64,000 nt of DNA from Drosophila miranda (lineage: Eukaryota; Arthropoda; Insecta; Diptera; Drosophilidae). This document shows positions 62,022-64,000 of this stretch, one piece after another. Each line of letters starts with the position of its first letter. The first letter of the stretch is position 1. The notes below the pieces were generated by a model, which was not told the DNA's origin, did not search any database, and was given only the letters and a program-made list of their open reading frames with translations. Location: the NCBI RefSeq assembly GCF_003369915.1, contig NC_046673.1:12384001-12448000 (forward strand), in the 5' to 3' direction. Both the position numbers and the translations under genes were made by a program.

Positions 62022-63032
62022 GGACAGACAGGGCAAAGCTAGAGACCTAATTTCAAAACAGACAAAGCCGTAAAGATGGATGGACAGCTAGACCCCAGAG
62101 CACACACACAGATATGTGCGGACAGCCAGAGCGAGGGGCAGCCAGATAAATGAACAGGTGGATGGAACTGTCGGACGGATGGACGGACACACACACAATG
62201 AAGGTCAGACGAACAAACGGACGGAAAGGTTAACAGACAGTTGGATGGACGGAGGCTGGAGATAATTGAACAGACAAATAGAATACCAGCTGAGAGACAG
62301 GTGCTCAACGAGTTAGAAAGCAAGCGGACATGGAGTATAGTTTTAGATAAATAAGTCCTCGTATCCTTGTATATGTTGTACGGATATTGATCATTTTCTC
62401 TGACTATTGGCTACGACTAATGGTGTCTAAGGAACGTTAAATTTAAGGAGTAACTTTGGAGAAACTACACATAATGAACTGGTTAATCTTCCTTTGGCCC
62501 AGATATTTATTTCCGCAGTGTTACAGTCATTTTGTTTACCTTTTTTATTGGTTGCTCATCCCTACTTTACAGTATTTTCCATTAGCGACAAGCGAGTATA
62601 TACTCGACGAGGTCGATTGAATAATTGAATAGACTTATGTATGTATGTACATTGTACATACAAACGTGCAGGGGTGGATGGGTTGGATGGGGTTGTGGGG
62701 GTGTCTGTGACATACCTTGTGTTAAAGTTAATCCTATTGAGAGCGCCGATGCTCCGTGATGATGCGTCTGTGAATAGCTTTGAATGCAGCAGCATTACGC
62801 GGCATATTAAATATAATCGAAGGAACATAGGTAATGATAAAGCTACGTCATATGGCACCATTTCGGTGCCAATTGTTTTATTCTTATTGGCCAATTTCGT
62901 CGTCCACTGGAAATAGTATTCGCCAGGAATTGGATGTATAGCGCATATAAAAAGTTCTAACCCTATTTGACTAATTCGTTGCCATGTCATTGCGATCCTC
63001 CAATCGTCGGCGCAGTTATCTATCATGAATAA
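47988..63032 (-). CDS. SK: Small-conductance calcium-activated potassium channel SK, 3' part (partial)
   Basis: Exons on the minus strand: 63032-62716, 61818-61714, pore exon 56609-56474 or 53989-53854, 52019-51909, 51648-51521, 49634-49565, 49394-49293, 49153-48984, 48153-47988. With one pore exon they join to 434 residues in frame. The first exon starts [16 protein letters not shown] (S2 region) and reaches S4; the second gives S5 ([15 protein letters not shown]); then come pore and S6 ([19 protein letters not shown]). The calmodulin-binding domain spans two exons ([18 protein letters not shown], then [11 protein letters not shown]). A coiled coil ([18 protein letters not shown]) and a Ser/Pro tail ending YASSNKYGS follow. 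Calmodulin bound to this domain gates the channel on calcium rise, giving afterhyperpolarisation in neurons and muscle. The amino-terminal and S1 exons lie beyond position 64000. Confidence 0.95.
48430..48472. promoter_or_regulatory. Cluster of CGATA motifs in an SK intron
   Basis: Within 40 bp there are two TATCGATA sequences (48432-48439 and 48463-48470), one GCGATA (48445-48450) and one ATCGATA (48453-48459). TATCGATA is the DREF element, and clustered CGATA is the binding pattern of the boundary protein BEAF-32. The cluster lies in the last intron of SK, about 280 bp upstream of the final exon. Confidence 0.5.
53141..53174. repeat. GA tract in an SK intron
   Basis: A pure GA dinucleotide run of about 34 bp on the + strand is a CT run in the SK transcript. 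Similar runs occur at about 51187-51210, 55541-55565, 59567-59590 and 59769-59788. They match GAGA-factor sites when in chromatin and polypyrimidine-protein sites when in RNA. Confidence 0.8.
53854..53989 (-). CDS. SK: SK alternative pore exon, GFGD type
   Basis: This 136-nt exon encodes the pore helix, selectivity filter and start of S6, with the filter reading SVGFGDIVP and the end reading IAVSTGIM. Acceptor GGAACAG and donor ATG/GTGAGT are good. It has the same length and phase as the exon 2.5 kb upstream, so including both or neither would shift the frame. Its third codon positions are AT-rich (TTT CAT GAT GAA GAA CAT), unlike its partner's. The change of the filter Tyr to Phe is also seen in EAG/ERG-type potassium channels and is compatible with potassium selectivity. 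Confidence 0.9.
56474..56609 (-). CDS. SK: SK alternative pore exon, GYGD type
   Basis: This 136-nt exon encodes the pore with filter CVGYGDIVP and S6 start ITLTCGMV, matching the form I recall for D. melanogaster SK. The donor GTG/GTAAGT is strong; the acceptor GCGGAAG has a weak pyrimidine tract, which may make inclusion regulated. Codons are GC-ending (TTC CAC GAT GAG GAG CAC). It differs from the downstream copy at 9 of 45 residues, all in or after the pore helix. Confidence 0.92.
56610..61713 (-). other. SK: SK intron between S5 exon and first pore exon
   Basis: The 5.1-kb intron is mostly AT-rich with microsatellites (GA, TATG and CA). A GC-richer island at about 57717-58020 stands out and has open frames on both strands, but no splice sites or homology that I can name. 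Low-complexity open frames at 58626-59030 and 60472-60945 arise from repeats. No second copy of any channel exon is visible here apart from the two pore exons already listed. Confidence 0.55.
61985..62031. repeat. GACA tetranucleotide array
   Basis: About eleven tandem copies of ACAG (one altered to ACGG) lie in the SK intron, inside a wider region (61920-62330) rich in diverged GGACAGAC and GGATGGAC strings. This is a simple-sequence region with no coding content. Confidence 0.85.
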
Positions 63033-64000
63033 CTGAGACCGATGACAATTTCATTCGCGAGTCATTTGCGATTTGATTTGATTCGATTCGATTGGGTTTT
63101 GTATGTAATTTAATTTGATTGGAGTGCATTTTGGATTGCATTTCGTATCGCATATATAGTCATTATTATCATCGTGTTTGCCGAAGGCAAAAAGTACAGA
63201 TATGGAGAGAAACAAGAAGGACGAGAAAGAAAAGAGAACAAGTATATGATTTATTAATTATAATTGGATATTTATTGATTCGGTTCGATAGTTTTTTTGC
63301 GACTAAACAAAATGAATTACACTCAAATATACGAGCATGAATTATTTGACAAGTACAACGTCCATGAGGTGTGTGTGTGTGTTGAGTGGTGTGTGGGTGT
63401 GTGGTGTGTGGGTGTGTGGTGCATCTGAGTGTGTGTGTGGGTCAATGGTAGGTGTCGTGGTGGTGGTGGTGGTGGTATTGGTGGTGGTGTTACTGGTGCA
63501 GTTGTGGTTTTACGTAGCTGGGAAGCAAAACCCTGAGTCAAGTTCAAGTTTTGTAAGCGGTTGTAAGAAGCTTCTCCGAAATTCCGAAATTCCGTGATTC
63601 CATGTCTCTCATGTGTGCGGCATATCCAGGCATTGCTTCTATCCATATTTTTGTGTATCTAGTTGTGTGTGTGTGTGTGTGGGGGGTAAATGTGTGTGTC
63701 TATGTGTAAGATGCAAGTACTTACTAGAAAGCAGCGTGCGTGTTCACGTGTAATTAGCACATTTCACTCGATATCATTCTTGATTTTCTCTTTATTTATT
63801 TATTTTGTTTTTTTTCTTTTTCTTTTCTGTTTTACCTTTTCATTTTCATTACGATTTCGCTTTCGATTTCGATTTGGTTTCGTATATTTCTGTTTTGATT
63901 TTCGCTATCAAATCAAATTGGTATCGGAGCCCAATCATTTCCTAAAGACTCAACACAAGGGGCCGCTACCAAGGGCAAGGGCCAGGGCCAGGGCCAGGGA
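63033..64000 (-). other. SK: SK intron continuing past the window edge
   Basis: Upstream of the S2 exon the minus strand shows a normal acceptor (GGTCTCAG) and then AT-rich and GTGTG/GGTGGT simple sequence. The open frame at 63323-63646 (- strand) contains imperfect repeats and no channel similarity, so I do not accept it as an SK exon. The remaining 5' exons must lie to the right of the window. Confidence 0.6.

Noticed and set aside
63323..63646. Possible upstream SK exon on the minus strand
   Set aside because: No similarity to the S1 region or N terminus of SK channels; contains a duplicated GGAATTTC string and simple CACAC repeats.
1..64000. CRISPR arrays, operons, bacterial promoters or ribosome binding sites
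   Set aside because: The sequence is eukaryotic with spliced genes; tandem repeats present are microsatellites or transposon-derived arrays.

Overview
The window looks like a piece of a Drosophila genome. It has short GT-AG introns, Drosophila-type core promoter motifs, A-rich 3' untranslated regions, abundant CAG/CA/GA microsatellites, and genes whose proteins I recognise as fly orthologues. Most of the gene set (fz4, RpL36, NAAT1, SK) is X-linked in D. melanogaster as far as I recall, which suggests Muller element A. A dispersed repeat near 18.3-18.5 kb resembles sequence I associate with the obscura group (D. pseudoobscura and relatives). The species is therefore inferred, not proven. All exon limits were worked out by hand from splice consensus, reading phase and family similarity; every complete gene model closes in frame.

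Layout. 1-10.1 kb: no supported gene; AT-rich intergenic DNA with microsatellites and repeat fragments, ending in the leader of fz4. 10.2-12.5 kb (+): fz4, a Frizzled receptor. 13.3-14.0 kb (-): a FAM177-family protein whose 3' end runs tail to tail with fz4. 14.7-16.1 kb (+): an HMGXB4-like HMG-box protein, divergent from the FAM177 gene. 16.6-20.55 kb: a repeat-rich island with an AT tandem array, a tandemly repeated dispersed element and a foldback element with arms of about 240 bp. 20.7-22.3 kb (+): the zinc-finger protein HINFP. 23.2-23.8 kb (-): ribosomal protein L36. 28.4-30.9 kb (+): papi (KH plus Tudor, piRNA pathway), probably with a 5' non-coding exon near 24.6 kb and a 3.2-kb 3' UTR. 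35.75-41.2 kb (+): a nutrient amino acid transporter of the SLC6 family (NAAT1). 41.5-63.0 kb (-): the 3' two-thirds of the small-conductance calcium-activated potassium channel gene SK, whose 5' exons lie beyond the right edge.

The genes do not form a functional cluster; this is a normal mix of housekeeping genes (RpL36, HINFP, FAM177, HMGXB4-like) with compact promoters and regulated genes (fz4, SK, NAAT1) with larger introns or flanks. The most interesting observations are in SK. First, the pore is encoded by two alternative 136-nt exons in identical phase, one reading GYGD and the other GFGD in the selectivity filter. Second, a 231-codon open frame follows the channel's TGA stop in exactly the same frame, a candidate for stop-codon readthrough.
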